NCBI GenBank assembly: GCA_034005525.1
Contig: JAVEUP010000003.1
Span: forward strand, 1-64,000
Direction: 5' to 3'
DNA length: 64,000 bases
Source of the DNA: PWXP01 sp034005525
Lineage (GTDB): Bacteria; Planctomycetota; Planctomycetia; Pirellulales; Thermoguttaceae
The first letter of the stretch is position 1. The number at the start of each line of letters is the position of its first letter. The translations under genes were made by a program, and so were the position numbers. The notes under the pieces are model-generated. The model did not search any database. It was not told the origin of the DNA and saw nothing but the letters and a program-made list of their open reading frames with translations. Below are positions 36,580 to 44,228 of the stretch, in pieces.

Positions 36580-36736
36580 GCTATTCGGAAAGGCTCGGAT
36601 GCACGTCCCCTCTCCCTCCGGGAGAGGGTTAGGGTGAGGGGCCATGGACCGCAGGCTTTGCCTTGATCTCACCCAAACTCCACAAACCCTCACCCCCAAC
36701 CCCTCTCCCAAAGTGAGAGGGGAGTTTCCGAATAGC
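36580..36736. repeat. Inverted-repeat element with 12-bp perfect ends
   Basis: The ends gctattcggaaa (36580-36591) and tttccgaatagc (36725-36736) are exact reverse complements. Inside, gggagagggttagggtgagg and ccctcacccccaacccctct form a second, imperfect complementary pair. The layout resembles a miniature non-coding element. Confidence 0.75.
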
Positions 36737-36784
36737 GTCGGAGGCGCAACGGTCGGCGTGCCCCCACTTGGGGTCACCCTAAAT

Positions 36785-37008
36785 CCTAGCTCACGCGACG
36801 GACGCTGTTCTCTCTCTCGCAGCCCGGACTAATCATATACGTAGGGTGGGTCAAGGTCGCGTGAGTCATTGGTGGGTCTGCACAAGCCGCAACCAAGCTA
36901 ATTCACAGTCCGCGCCCCAGAAGCACACCGGAATCAGCGACCGACGACCCACCAAAGAAGCGGCTTGTTTGACCCACCCTACCTAGCTCACGCGACGGAC
37001 GCTGTTCT
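36785..37008. repeat. 27-bp direct repeat around the 142-bp element
   Basis: The sequence cctagctcacgcgacggacg ctgttct is present identically at 36785-36811 and 36982-37008. The second copy abuts the right end of the ~142-bp element; the first copy lies 29 bases before its left end. Confidence 0.85.
36841..36982. repeat. ~142-bp dispersed element with gtagggtgggtcaa ends, copy 1
   Basis: The ends gtagggtgggtcaa (36841) and ttgacccaccctac (to 36982) are inverted repeats. Its reverse complement aligns over its length to 63129-63270, sharing blocks such as aacaagccgcttct, gtcgtcggtcgct and ggttgcggctt. No open frame is evident. Confidence 0.85.
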
Positions 37009-37195
37009 TCCCCCAGACCCTATTGCGTAACGTAGGCTGAAATAGTGGCCAATGTCCAGCGATAGGGAGATTCTCCCGCCTGGGCTGCGGGCGGTGTATG
37101 TTGCTGCCCGGGCGCCGTCGGTTTCGGTGCTACTTCACCAGGGGTGGCAGATGTAGCGATGGCGCGGCCTTGCATGAATGGGGGGCGTAGACCAC

Positions 37196-39214
37196 GTGTG
37201 CGGAATTGCCGGAATCGTGCAACTCGATGGCGCACCCGCCAGCCTGCATGCCTTGCGGCAGATGGTCGCCGCGTTGCGGCATCGTGGGCCTGATGCGGCC
37301 GGCGTGGCCGCCGACGGCGCCGCCGGACTGGGCCATGCCCGGCTGAGCATTCTCGACCCCGTCGGCGGCCGCCAGCCCATGACCACGCGCGACGGGCTCC
37401 TGACGGTCACGTTCAACGGCGAGATCTTCAATTACATCGAGCTGCGCGAGGACCTCAAGGCCCGCGGCCACCATTTCCGCACCCGGTCCGATACCGAGGT
37501 CGTTCTGCACGCGTACCGGCAGTACGGCGAACGCTGCGTGGAGCATTTCAACGGCCAGTGGGCGCTGGGTATTTGGGACCGGGCGCGCAGGCGGCTGTTC
37601 CTTTCCCGCGACCGGATGGGTATCCGGCCCTTGTACTACACCCAACTTAGACGCGGGTTCCTGTTCGCCTCCGAGGTGAAGGCACTGCTGGCCCACCCCG
37701 AGCTGTCGTGCAAACTCGATCCGCAGGGGTTCAACCAGGTACTGACGTTCTGGTGCCCCCTGGCGCCTGCCACGGTGTTCCGCGGCATTGGCGAGTTGCC
37801 ACCCGGCCACAACCTGGTGCTTGAAGATGGGCGGGTGACCGTGAGCCGCTATTGGCAGTTGGACTACTCGGACGAGGCCGAGTCGCTCGGACTGGACGCC
37901 TGCGCAGAGCGGCTTCTGGAACTGCTTTCCGACGCCGCCCGGTTGCGCCTGCGGTCCGACGTGCCGGTGGGAGCTTACCTCAGCGGCGGGCTGGATTCGT
38001 CGATTACCACCGCACTGATCCGTTCGCAAACGCCGCGGCTGAAGACGTTCTCCGTCACCTTCGACGACGCCGAGTTCGACGAAAGCCGCTACCAGCAGCA
38101 ATTGGTCGATCACTTGGGCACCGACCACGCGGCCGTATGCTGCGACGCTGCACAAATCGCCCGCGTGTTTCCCGAGGTGATCCGCCACGCCGAGCGGCCA
38201 TTGCTGCGTTCGGCGCCGGCACCGCTGTACTTGCTGTCGCATTTGGTGCGGTCGTCGGGATTGAAGGTGGTGCTGACCGGGGAGGGGGCGGACGAAGTGC
38301 TGGGCGGATACGACCTGTTCAAAGAAGACAAGGTCCGGCGATTCTGCGCCGCGCAGCCCGACTCGGCCGCCCGCACGGCCCTGTTCGCCCGGTTGTACCC
38401 ATACATGCCGAACCTGCAATCGCAGTCGGCGGAGTACCTTCGACGGTTCTTCCGGGTGCGGCCGGATGAACTCGGTCATCGGTTCCACTCCCACCTGCCG
38501 CGTTGGGAACTGACCTTGCAACTGAAGCGGCTGCTCTCGCCGGAGTGGTCGGCGGAGTTGGACCGATACGATGCCGAGGCCGATCTGGCCGCGACCCTTC
38601 CGCGCCGGTACGACGCATGGCGGCCCTTCTGCCGCGCGCAATTCCTGGAAACGGCCCTGCTCATGCCGGGCTATATCCTCTCCTCGCAAGGCGACCGCAT
38701 GGCCATGGCCCACGGCGTGGAGGGCCGGTTCCCCTTCCTCGACCACCGGGTCGTCGAGTTCGCCGCCACGATCCCGCCCCGCTGGAAGATGCGCGGGCTG
38801 TGCGAGAAGTTCATTCTCAAACGCGCCGCGGGCCATCTGGTGCCCAAGAGCATTGTCGATCGCCCGAAGCAGCCCTATCGGGCGCCGGACGCGGCCAGCT
38901 TCTTCGACACGCACAGGAAGGCGGCGCGAGCGCCGTACGTCGATGAGTTGCTCTCGCCGGACTGCATTCGAGCCGGCGGGGTCTTTCGGCCGGAAGCCGT
39001 CGAACTGCTTGAGGGAAAGGCCCGCGCAGGACGGATCATTGGAACGCGCGACAACATGGCGCTGCTGGCCGTGCTGTCCACCCAGTTGCTGCTTAAACAG
39101 TTCCGTCGCGGCGAGGCGGGCACCGCGAGCCGGGCGGTACAAGAAACACGCATCGCGATTCAAGTCCCGCTCGGCTCGCGGGACCTACATGCGATACCCG
39201 AAACCAACCCGTGA
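37196..39214 (+). CDS. Asparagine synthase (glutamine-hydrolysing)-like amidotransferase
   Basis: The 672-residue protein is read from the GTG at 37196, since glutamine amidotransferases need Cys as residue 2 (product M-CGIAGIVQ). The N-terminal class II glutaminase domain has RHRGPDA, FNGEIFNYIELREDL and RDRMGIRPLYY. The C-terminal synthase domain has the ATP-pyrophosphatase loop LSGGLDSSI, TGEGADEVLGGYDLF and LDHRVVEFA. This can adenylate a carboxylate and amidate it. It starts a cluster with ACP, acyl ligase and NadE-like genes, so glycan or polyketide-type amidation is likelier than housekeeping asparagine synthesis. Its last ~30 residues overlap the palindrome at 39121-39183. Confidence 0.88.
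   Translation: MCGIAGIVQLDGAPASLHALRQMVAALRHRGPDAAGVAADGAAGLGHARLSILDPVGGRQPMTTRDGLLTVTFNGEIFNYIELREDLKARGHHFRTRSDTEVVLHAYRQYGERCVEHFNGQWALGIWDRARRRLFLSRDRMGIRPLYYTQLRRGFLFASEVKALLAHPELSCKLDPQGFNQVLTFWCPLAPATVFRGIGELPPGHNLVLEDGRVTVSRYWQLDYSDEAESLGLDACAERLLELLSDAARLRLRSDVPVGAYLSGGLDSSITTALIRSQTPRLKTFSVTFDDAEFDESRYQQQLVDHLGTDHAAVCCDAAQIARVFPEVIRHAERPLLRSAPAPLYLLSHLVRSSGLKVVLTGEGADEVLGGYDLFKEDKVRRFCAAQPDSAARTALFARLYPYMPNLQSQSAEYLRRFFRVRPDELGHRFHSHLPRWELTLQLKRLLSPEWSAELDRYDAEADLAATLPRRYDAWRPFCRAQFLETALLMPGYILSSQGDRMAMAHGVEGRFPFLDHRVVEFAATIPPRWKMRGLCEKFILKRAAGHLVPKSIVDRPKQPYRAPDAASFFDTHRKAARAPYVDELLSPDCIRAGGVFRPEAVELLEGKARAGRIIGTRDNMALLAVLSTQLLLKQFRRGEAGTASRAVQETRIAIQVPLGSRDLHAIPETNP
39121..39183. 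repeat. Palindromic repeat family F inside the asnB-like 3' end
   Basis: The arms caccgcgagccgggcgg (39121-39137) and tcccgctcggctcgcggga (39165-39183) are imperfect inverted repeats. A related pair lies at 58759-58814. It encodes part of the C-terminal tail. Confidence 0.7.
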
Positions 39215-39221
39215 GGCAAAT

Positions 39222-39482
39222 ATGGACGACATCGCACAACAACTGCGGCAGTTCATTACGGAGAACTTTCTGTTCGGCGCCGAGGCGGCCTTCGCCGATG
39301 ACGACTCGCTGGTCGGCGCCGGCATTATCGACTCGACCGGCGTGCTGGAGCTGATTGCCCACCTGGAAGGCGAGTACGACATCGCGCTCGACGATACCGA
39401 ACTGGTGCCGGAGAACCTCGATTCGATCAGCAACCTGGTGCGGTTCATCGACGCGAAGCGCGCGGCGGTTGCGGTATCATAG
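39222..39482 (+). CDS. Acyl carrier protein
   Basis: The 86-residue acidic protein starts 7 bp after the asnB-like stop, with GAGG before the ATG. The phosphopantetheine site is the Ser in IIDSTGVLELI, within the expected helix-II motif, and the fold matches ACP (GAGIIDS... EYDIALDDTELVPENLDSI). It is probably loaded by the adjacent ligase at 39561. It could carry an acyl or amino-acyl group to a sugar or to the amidotransferase. Similar ACPs occur in exosortase/EPS loci. Confidence 0.88.
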   Translation: MDDIAQQLRQFITENFLFGAEAAFADDDSLVGAGIIDSTGVLELIAHLEGEYDIALDDTELVPENLDSISNLVRFIDAKRAAVAVS

Positions 39483-39501
39483 CCGTTTCACAAACTGGAG
39501 A

Positions 39502-39555
39502 CGTCCCCGCCGACCTTGTGTCGGTGGAACCATGACTGGTCAGCTACAAGAGGCC
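39502..39555. repeat. 54-bp repeat family D, copy 2
   Basis: It is a gapless relative of 27392-27445. Here it provides aagagg, the only ribosome-site-like sequence before the ligase ATG at 39561. Confidence 0.65.
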
Positions 39556-39560
39556 CCCAA

Positions 39561-41186
39561 ATGCTCCTTCACTCATTCCTGGAACAGAGCGCAACCCGCT
39601 CTCCCGACAAGACCGCACTCGTGTGCGACGGACAGCGGATGAGCTATGCCGAACTCGAACTGTTTGCCAACCGGTTGGGGCATGCGCTAAGAACGTACGG
39701 CGTGCGGCGGGGCGATCGCGTGGCGATCCACTTGGATAACTCGGCCGCGGCGGTCGTGGCGCTGTTTGCCGTACTCAAGGCCGACGCTGCCTTTGTGCCG
39801 GTCAATCCGACCACGAAGACGCAGAAACTCGCGTATGTGCTGAACAACTGCCGCGCCCGCGTCCTTGTGTTGCCCGAGGAGAAGCTCGCGAGCCATCGGG
39901 CGTGTTTCGCCGAAACGCCGCACCTTGAAACGCTGGTGGCGGTTGGCGGGCAGGGCGTCACAGCTTCTAGCCGCGTGGGTGAACCCGGGCGCGACGCGCC
40001 CGGAACCACCCACCCTGCGGTCGACGGCTCGGACGTGGGGAAGCGGTGTGTTGGGCTGGATGAACTGCTGGACGAATTCCACCTGTGTGCCGGGCCGCCG
40101 CCGAGGCGGAATATCGACGTGGACCTGGCCGCGCTGGTCTACACGTCGGGCTCGACCGGCGACGCGAAGGGCGTCATGCTCACGCATCGCAACATGGTGG
40201 CCGCCGCCACGTCGATCACTACCTACCTGGAGAACACGCCGGATGACGTCATCCTGAGCGTGCTGCCGCTCTCGTTCGATTACGGCCTGTATCAGGTGCT
40301 CATGTCGGTGAACCTCGGCGGCACGATGGTGCTGGAACGCTCATTCGCATATCCGCACGCCGTCATGCGGAAGGCCGTGGCCGAACGCGTCACCGGCCTG
40401 CCGCTGGTGCCCACCATGCTGGCCATGCTCCTGCAGATGGACGTGGGCAGGTACGCGCTGGACAACCTTCGGTATGTGACCAATACCGGCGCGGCCATGC
40501 CGGTGGACCACATTTCCCGGTTCCGCAAACTGCTGCCGCACGTGAAGGTGTTCTCGATGTACGGGTTGACCGAGTGCAAGCGGGTGGCGTACCTGCCGCC
40601 GGCCGAGATCGATCGGCGCCCGGGTTCCGTGGGCAAGGCCATGCCGAACACCGAAGCCTACCCGGCCGACGACGACGGCCGGCACTGCGGACCCGGCGAG
40701 GTGGGCGAGCTGGTTGTGCGCGGGTCGAACGTCATGGCCGGCTACTGGGAGAACCCCGAGGCGACCGACCGCGTGCTCCGTCCCGGTCCCGTGCCGGGCG
40801 AACGCATGCTCTACACCGGCGACCTGTTCCGCACCGACGACGACGGCTACCTGTACTTCGTGGGCCGCAAGGACGACATCATCAAGAGCCGTGGCGAGAA
40901 GGTCAGCCCGCGCGAGGTGGAGAATGCATTATGCACCCACCCCGGCGTGGCCGAGGCGGCGGTGCTCGGCATGCCCGATCCGATCCTCGGCCAGGCAATT
41001 GCCGCTTTCGTGGCCCTTCGGCCCGGCTGCGAGGCGACCGAACGTGAATTACTGCGGCATTGCGCCGCCCGGCTCGAAGACTTCATGGTGCCGAAGGCCG
41101 TCACACTGTGCGATGCCTTGCCGAAGACGGCGAACCAGAAGATCGACAAGCGGGCATTGGCCGAGAACGCCAATGTGGGATCGTGA
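39561..41186 (+). CDS. AMP-forming acyl-CoA/acyl-ACP ligase
   Basis: The 541-residue adenylate-forming enzyme is read from the ATG at 39561. It has the P-loop-type YTSGSTGDAKGVMLTHRN, the A5 motif MYGLTECKR, the TGDLFRTDDDGY aspartate, the hinge RKDDIIKSRGEKV and a terminal Lys in NQKIDKRAL. It activates a carboxylic acid with ATP, probably loading the ACP at 39222. The layout resembles exosortase-system acyl-CoA ligases. A palindrome at 39971-40020 is read through in frame, giving about 17 extra residues near 137-153 (SSRVGEPGRDAPGTTHPAV) in a surface-loop position before the catalytic P-loop. Confidence 0.9.
   Translation: MLLHSFLEQSATRSPDKTALVCDGQRMSYAELELFANRLGHALRTYGVRRGDRVAIHLDNSAAAVVALFAVLKADAAFVPVNPTTKTQKLAYVLNNCRARVLVLPEEKLASHRACFAETPHLETLVAVGGQGVTASSRVGEPGRDAPGTTHPAVDGSDVGKRCVGLDELLDEFHLCAGPPPRRNIDVDLAALVYTSGSTGDAKGVMLTHRNMVAAATSITTYLENTPDDVILSVLPLSFDYGLYQVLMSVNLGGTMVLERSFAYPHAVMRKAVAERVTGLPLVPTMLAMLLQMDVGRYALDNLRYVTNTGAAMPVDHISRFRKLLPHVKVFSMYGLTECKRVAYLPPAEIDRRPGSVGKAMPNTEAYPADDDGRHCGPGEVGELVVRGSNVMAGYWENPEATDRVLRPGPVPGERMLYTGDLFRTDDDGYLYFVGRKDDIIKSRGEKVSPREVENALCTHPGVAEAAVLGMPDPILGQAIAAFVALRPGCEATERELLRHCAARLEDFMVPKAVTLCDALPKTANQKIDKRALAENANVGS
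39971..40020. repeat. Palindromic repeat inserted in frame within the acyl ligase gene
   Basis: Left half ccgcgtgggtgaacccgggc and right half cggaaccacccaccctgcgg pair imperfectly around gcgacgcgcc. The frame stays open through it. Confidence 0.75.
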
Positions 41187-41208
41187 ACTCAAACGCTGCA
41201 AACCGAAA

Positions 41209-41370
41209 GGCGAGCGGGGGCCGTGAGGCCCCTGTTTCTGCCCTGACATCCACGCCGTTCGTTGCCCATGCGCCCGACAACCAGAAAGACACTGGGGGTG
41301 GAGTTTGTGGCGAAAGCGCTGAATTGCGCAATATTTCGCAGAAACAGGGGCCTCACGGCCCCCGCTCGCC
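41209..41370. repeat. Inverted pair of palindromic repeat family A
   Basis: Copies at 41209-41239 (ggcgagcgggggccgtgagg...) and 41339-41370 (reverse orientation, ...cacggcccccgctcgcc) face each other across about 100 bp between the ligase stop and the NadE-like start. The arrangement resembles bacterial interspersed mosaic elements. Confidence 0.85.
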
Positions 41371-41423
41371 GGGTTTTGTGCAACAGTGAAGTGAACGAGA
41401 CAATCAGCATTTCGGAGCCAACC

Positions 41424-42410
41424 ATGTCCATTGCAGCCGAACAAGTCTTCTCCACTGCCGAACTCCACCTCGACCCGGCCGCTGAAACCGAGCGAATCAC
41501 CGAGGCGATCAGCAGCCAGGTTTCCGGCCGGCTGCGCCGCAAGGGTGTGGTACTGGGCCTCTCCGGCGGCATCGACAGCAGTGTGACCGCCGCACTGTGC
41601 GTGCATGCGTTGGGCCCCGAGCGCGTGCTTGGGCTGTTCATGCCCGAGCGCGACGGCTCCCGCGAAAGCCTGGCACTTGGCTGTCTGCTGGCCGAGTCGC
41701 TTGGCATTGAAACGGTGCTGGAAGACATCGCGCCGGTGCTGGAGGCGGTCGGCTGCTACCGTGCCCGCGACATCGCACTCGCCCGCCTGTTCCCCGAGTT
41801 CGAGCCCGGCTTCAAGTGGAAGATCGTCCTGCCCAGCCTGTTCGACGGGGCCGGCTACCGCGTCTTCTCCGCCGTACTGCAATTGCCCGACGGCCGGTTG
41901 CTGCGCAAGCGCATGCCGCTGGACGTCTATCAGCAGGTTGTGGCGGCCACCAACTACAAGCAGCGCGTGCGCAAGATGATCGAGTATCACCATGCCGACC
42001 GGCTCCATTACGCCGTGGCCGGCACGCCCAACTTGCTGGAGTCGGACCAGGGCTTCTTCGTGAAGAACGGCGACGGCGCCGCCGACCTGAAGCCAATCGC
42101 CCACCTGTACAAGAGCCAGGTGTACCAGCTTGCCGAACACCTCGACCTACCGGCGGCCATTCGCCACCGCCCGCCCACGACCGATACTTACTCACTTGAG
42201 CAAACGCAGGAAGAGTTCTTCTTTTCGCTACCCTATGACCACATGGACGCATGCCTTTACGGCCGCAACCACGGCGTACCGGCCGAGCAGGTCGCCGCCG
42301 CCATCGGGCTCACTGCCGAGCAAGTCGATCGCGTCTACGCCGACATCGACGCCAAGCGCCGCGCCGCCCGCTACCTGCACGAACCACCGCTGTGCGTCCC
42401 GGTGGAGTAG
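41424..42410 (+). CDS. NAD(+) synthase (NadE)-like amidating enzyme
   Basis: The 328-residue protein starts at the ATG at 41424 (CGGAG upstream). The ATP-pyrophosphatase loop is LGLSGGIDSSVTAAL. AGTPNLLE and GFFVKNGDGAADLKPIAHLYKSQVY match the NadE deamido-NAD/ATP site. There is no nitrilase glutaminase domain, so it would use free ammonia. It is some 50 residues longer than classical NadE, with a distinctive C-terminal region (TQEEFFFSLPYDHMDACLYG). Given the surrounding amidotransferase/ACP/ligase/sugar genes it may amidate a glycan precursor; housekeeping NAD synthesis cannot be excluded. Confidence 0.8.
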   Translation: MSIAAEQVFSTAELHLDPAAETERITEAISSQVSGRLRRKGVVLGLSGGIDSSVTAALCVHALGPERVLGLFMPERDGSRESLALGCLLAESLGIETVLEDIAPVLEAVGCYRARDIALARLFPEFEPGFKWKIVLPSLFDGAGYRVFSAVLQLPDGRLLRKRMPLDVYQQVVAATNYKQRVRKMIEYHHADRLHYAVAGTPNLLESDQGFFVKNGDGAADLKPIAHLYKSQVYQLAEHLDLPAAIRHRPPTTDTYSLEQTQEEFFFSLPYDHMDACLYGRNHGVPAEQVAAAIGLTAEQVDRVYADIDAKRRAARYLHEPPLCVPVE

Positions 42411-42415
42411 GATCG

Positions 42416-42525
42416 CACCGTGGGACAAGCTTCCAGCTTGTCGTTCGTACCACTCAGCCAATCTTTGCATCACCGTGGGACAAGCTTCCAGCTTGTCGTT
42501 CGCACCAGTCAGCTAATCCAGGCAT
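42416..42525. repeat. Two tandem 55-bp units of palindromic repeat family C
   Basis: Units 42416-42470 and 42471-42525 each begin caccgtgggacaagcttcca and contain the palindrome gacaagcttccagcttgtc. A single relative is at 27318. Confidence 0.85.
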
Positions 42526-42659
42526 CGCTTCGCTTTTTCAGACTGCCTTCCCGTTCGCCGCAAGACCACAAGCGTGTGACGGCAACCGGTACTGGCACGT
42601 CCTGCTTCTGCCAAGTACACTGGAAGCCATCGCCCCATCCCATCCAGGAGCCATTCCCC

Positions 42660-44087
42660 ATGAACACCCCTCCAAACCATCGCGCTTCCCGTCGCGCGTT
42701 CCTGCAGAACACCGGCCGCGTTGCGGCTGCGGCAACCTTGGCCGGCTCCCGCCTCCCTCACGTCCATGCCGCCGAGGACAACACGATCCGGCTGGCCCTG
42801 ATCGGCTGCGGCGCCCGCGGCACCGGAGCGGCGGCCAATGCCCTGATGGTCAAACAAGGGCCGATGAAGCTGGTCGCCGCGGCCGACGTCTTTCCAGAGC
42901 GGGTGGAGAACAGCCTCACGTATCTGGGAAAGCGAATCGAGGCGAGTTGGGACCGGACCGATTCCGAGGGCCTTGCCGACCGCATCGACGTGCCGCCCGA
43001 GCGGCGGTTCGCCGGATTCGACGCCTACCGGCACGCGATGGATTGCCTCCGGCCGGGCGATATCGCCATCTTCGCCTCGCCGCCGGTGTTCCGCTGGGTC
43101 CACTTCGCCTACGCCATCGAGAAGGGGTTGAACGTCTTCATGGAGAAGCCGCTCACGGCGGACGGGCCGACCTCGCGTCGCATGTTGCAGCAGGCTGAAG
43201 CGTCCGAAGCGAAGAACCTCAAGGTGGGCGTGGGGCTGATGTCGCGGCACGCCCGCGCCCTGCAGCAACTGCACCAGCGCATCCAGGACGGCGAGATCGG
43301 CGAGTTGATCCTCATGCGCGCCTACCGGCTCATTGGCCCGCTGGTCACCGCGTTCAGCGAGCGCTGGCCGGGTACGCCCAGCGAACTGCTGTGGCAAATT
43401 CAGCGTTTCCACAGTTTCCTCTGGGCCAGCGGCGGGGCCTACAACGATTTCTACATCCACGTGGTCGACCACTGCTGCTGGATGAAGAACGCCCTGCCCG
43501 TGAAGGCCCAGTCGGTCGGTGGGCGCCATTACCGCAATTCGCCCGAGGGCAGACCGTACGTCGATCAGAACTTCGACGTCTACTCGACCGAATACACCTT
43601 CGCCGACGGGACGAAACTCACGCTCGACGGCCGATGCATGATCGGCTGCCAGAGGAACCATTCGAGCTGCGCGCACGGCACCAAGGGTTCGGCGGTGGTT
43701 TCCCGCTCGGGCGACTGCGGCCCGCCGTCGCGCACGTTCAGAGGGCACACGATGGACCCTGCCGACATGACCTGGCAGTCGGACGTCCCGCCGGATCAGA
43801 CCAATCCGTACGACAATGAATGGGCCGACCTGGTCGACGCCATCCGCAACGACAAGCCCTTCAACGAGGTGCGGACCGGCGTGGAGGCGTCGGTCGTCTC
43901 GAACATGGGCCGCATCTCGGCCCACATCGGCAGGGAGGTCACCTACGAGGAAGTACTCAACGGTGACAAGGAATACGCCCCCGGCGCCGACCAGTTCACC
44001 ATGGATTCCCCCGCCCCCGTCCAGGCCGACGCCGAGGGCAACTATCCCGTCCCCCAGCCGGGCATTAAGACCGAATACGAGTATTGA
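42660..44087 (+). CDS. Tat-exported Gfo/Idh/MocA family oxidoreductase
   Basis: The 475-residue protein starts at the ATG at 42660 (CAGGAG upstream) with the Tat signal SRRAFLQNTGRVAAAATLAG. The motifs LALIGCGARGTGAAANAL and NVFMEKPLTAD define the family. It sits between the NadE-like and wecB-like genes, but because it is exported it need not act in that cytoplasmic route. The repeat at 44109 follows it. Confidence 0.9.
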   Translation: MNTPPNHRASRRAFLQNTGRVAAAATLAGSRLPHVHAAEDNTIRLALIGCGARGTGAAANALMVKQGPMKLVAAADVFPERVENSLTYLGKRIEASWDRTDSEGLADRIDVPPERRFAGFDAYRHAMDCLRPGDIAIFASPPVFRWVHFAYAIEKGLNVFMEKPLTADGPTSRRMLQQAEASEAKNLKVGVGLMSRHARALQQLHQRIQDGEIGELILMRAYRLIGPLVTAFSERWPGTPSELLWQIQRFHSFLWASGGAYNDFYIHVVDHCCWMKNALPVKAQSVGGRHYRNSPEGRPYVDQNFDVYSTEYTFADGTKLTLDGRCMIGCQRNHSSCAHGTKGSAVVSRSGDCGPPSRTFRGHTMDPADMTWQSDVPPDQTNPYDNEWADLVDAIRNDKPFNEVRTGVEASVVSNMGRISAHIGREVTYEEVLNGDKEYAPGADQFTMDSPAPVQADAEGNYPVPQPGIKTEYEY

Positions 44088-44108
44088 CGCTGCCGTTGCA
44101 CGAAACAC

Positions 44109-44138
44109 GGCGAGCGGGGGCCATGAGGCCCCTGTTCC
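44109..44138. repeat. Palindromic repeat family A, single copy
   Basis: The sequence ggcgagcgggggccatgagg cccctgttcc is closest to the copies at 41209 and 41339. Confidence 0.8.
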
Positions 44139-44228
44139 TCCGGCACGCAATCTGCCTTGGCATTCCAGGCGGTTTTCGCTAAACTGGGGGCGAAACGGTC
44201 ATCTCTTCGTCTCAAATCGGGAAATACC

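Larger units (their letters stand above)
36444..37195. other. Intergenic region packed with repeats
   Basis: This 752-bp divergent region carries no supported gene. It holds an inverted-repeat element (36580-36736), a 27-bp direct repeat (36785 and 36982) and a ~142-bp element (36841-36982), followed by about 190 bp leading to the asnB-like start. Promoters for both flanking genes should lie here but were not identified. Confidence 0.7.

Noticed and set aside
37130..39163. 677-codon minus-strand frame
   Set aside because: Antisense to the asnB-like gene, whose catalytic motifs are complete.
42513..44150. 545-codon minus-strand frame
   Set aside because: Antisense to the Gfo/Idh/MocA gene at 42660.
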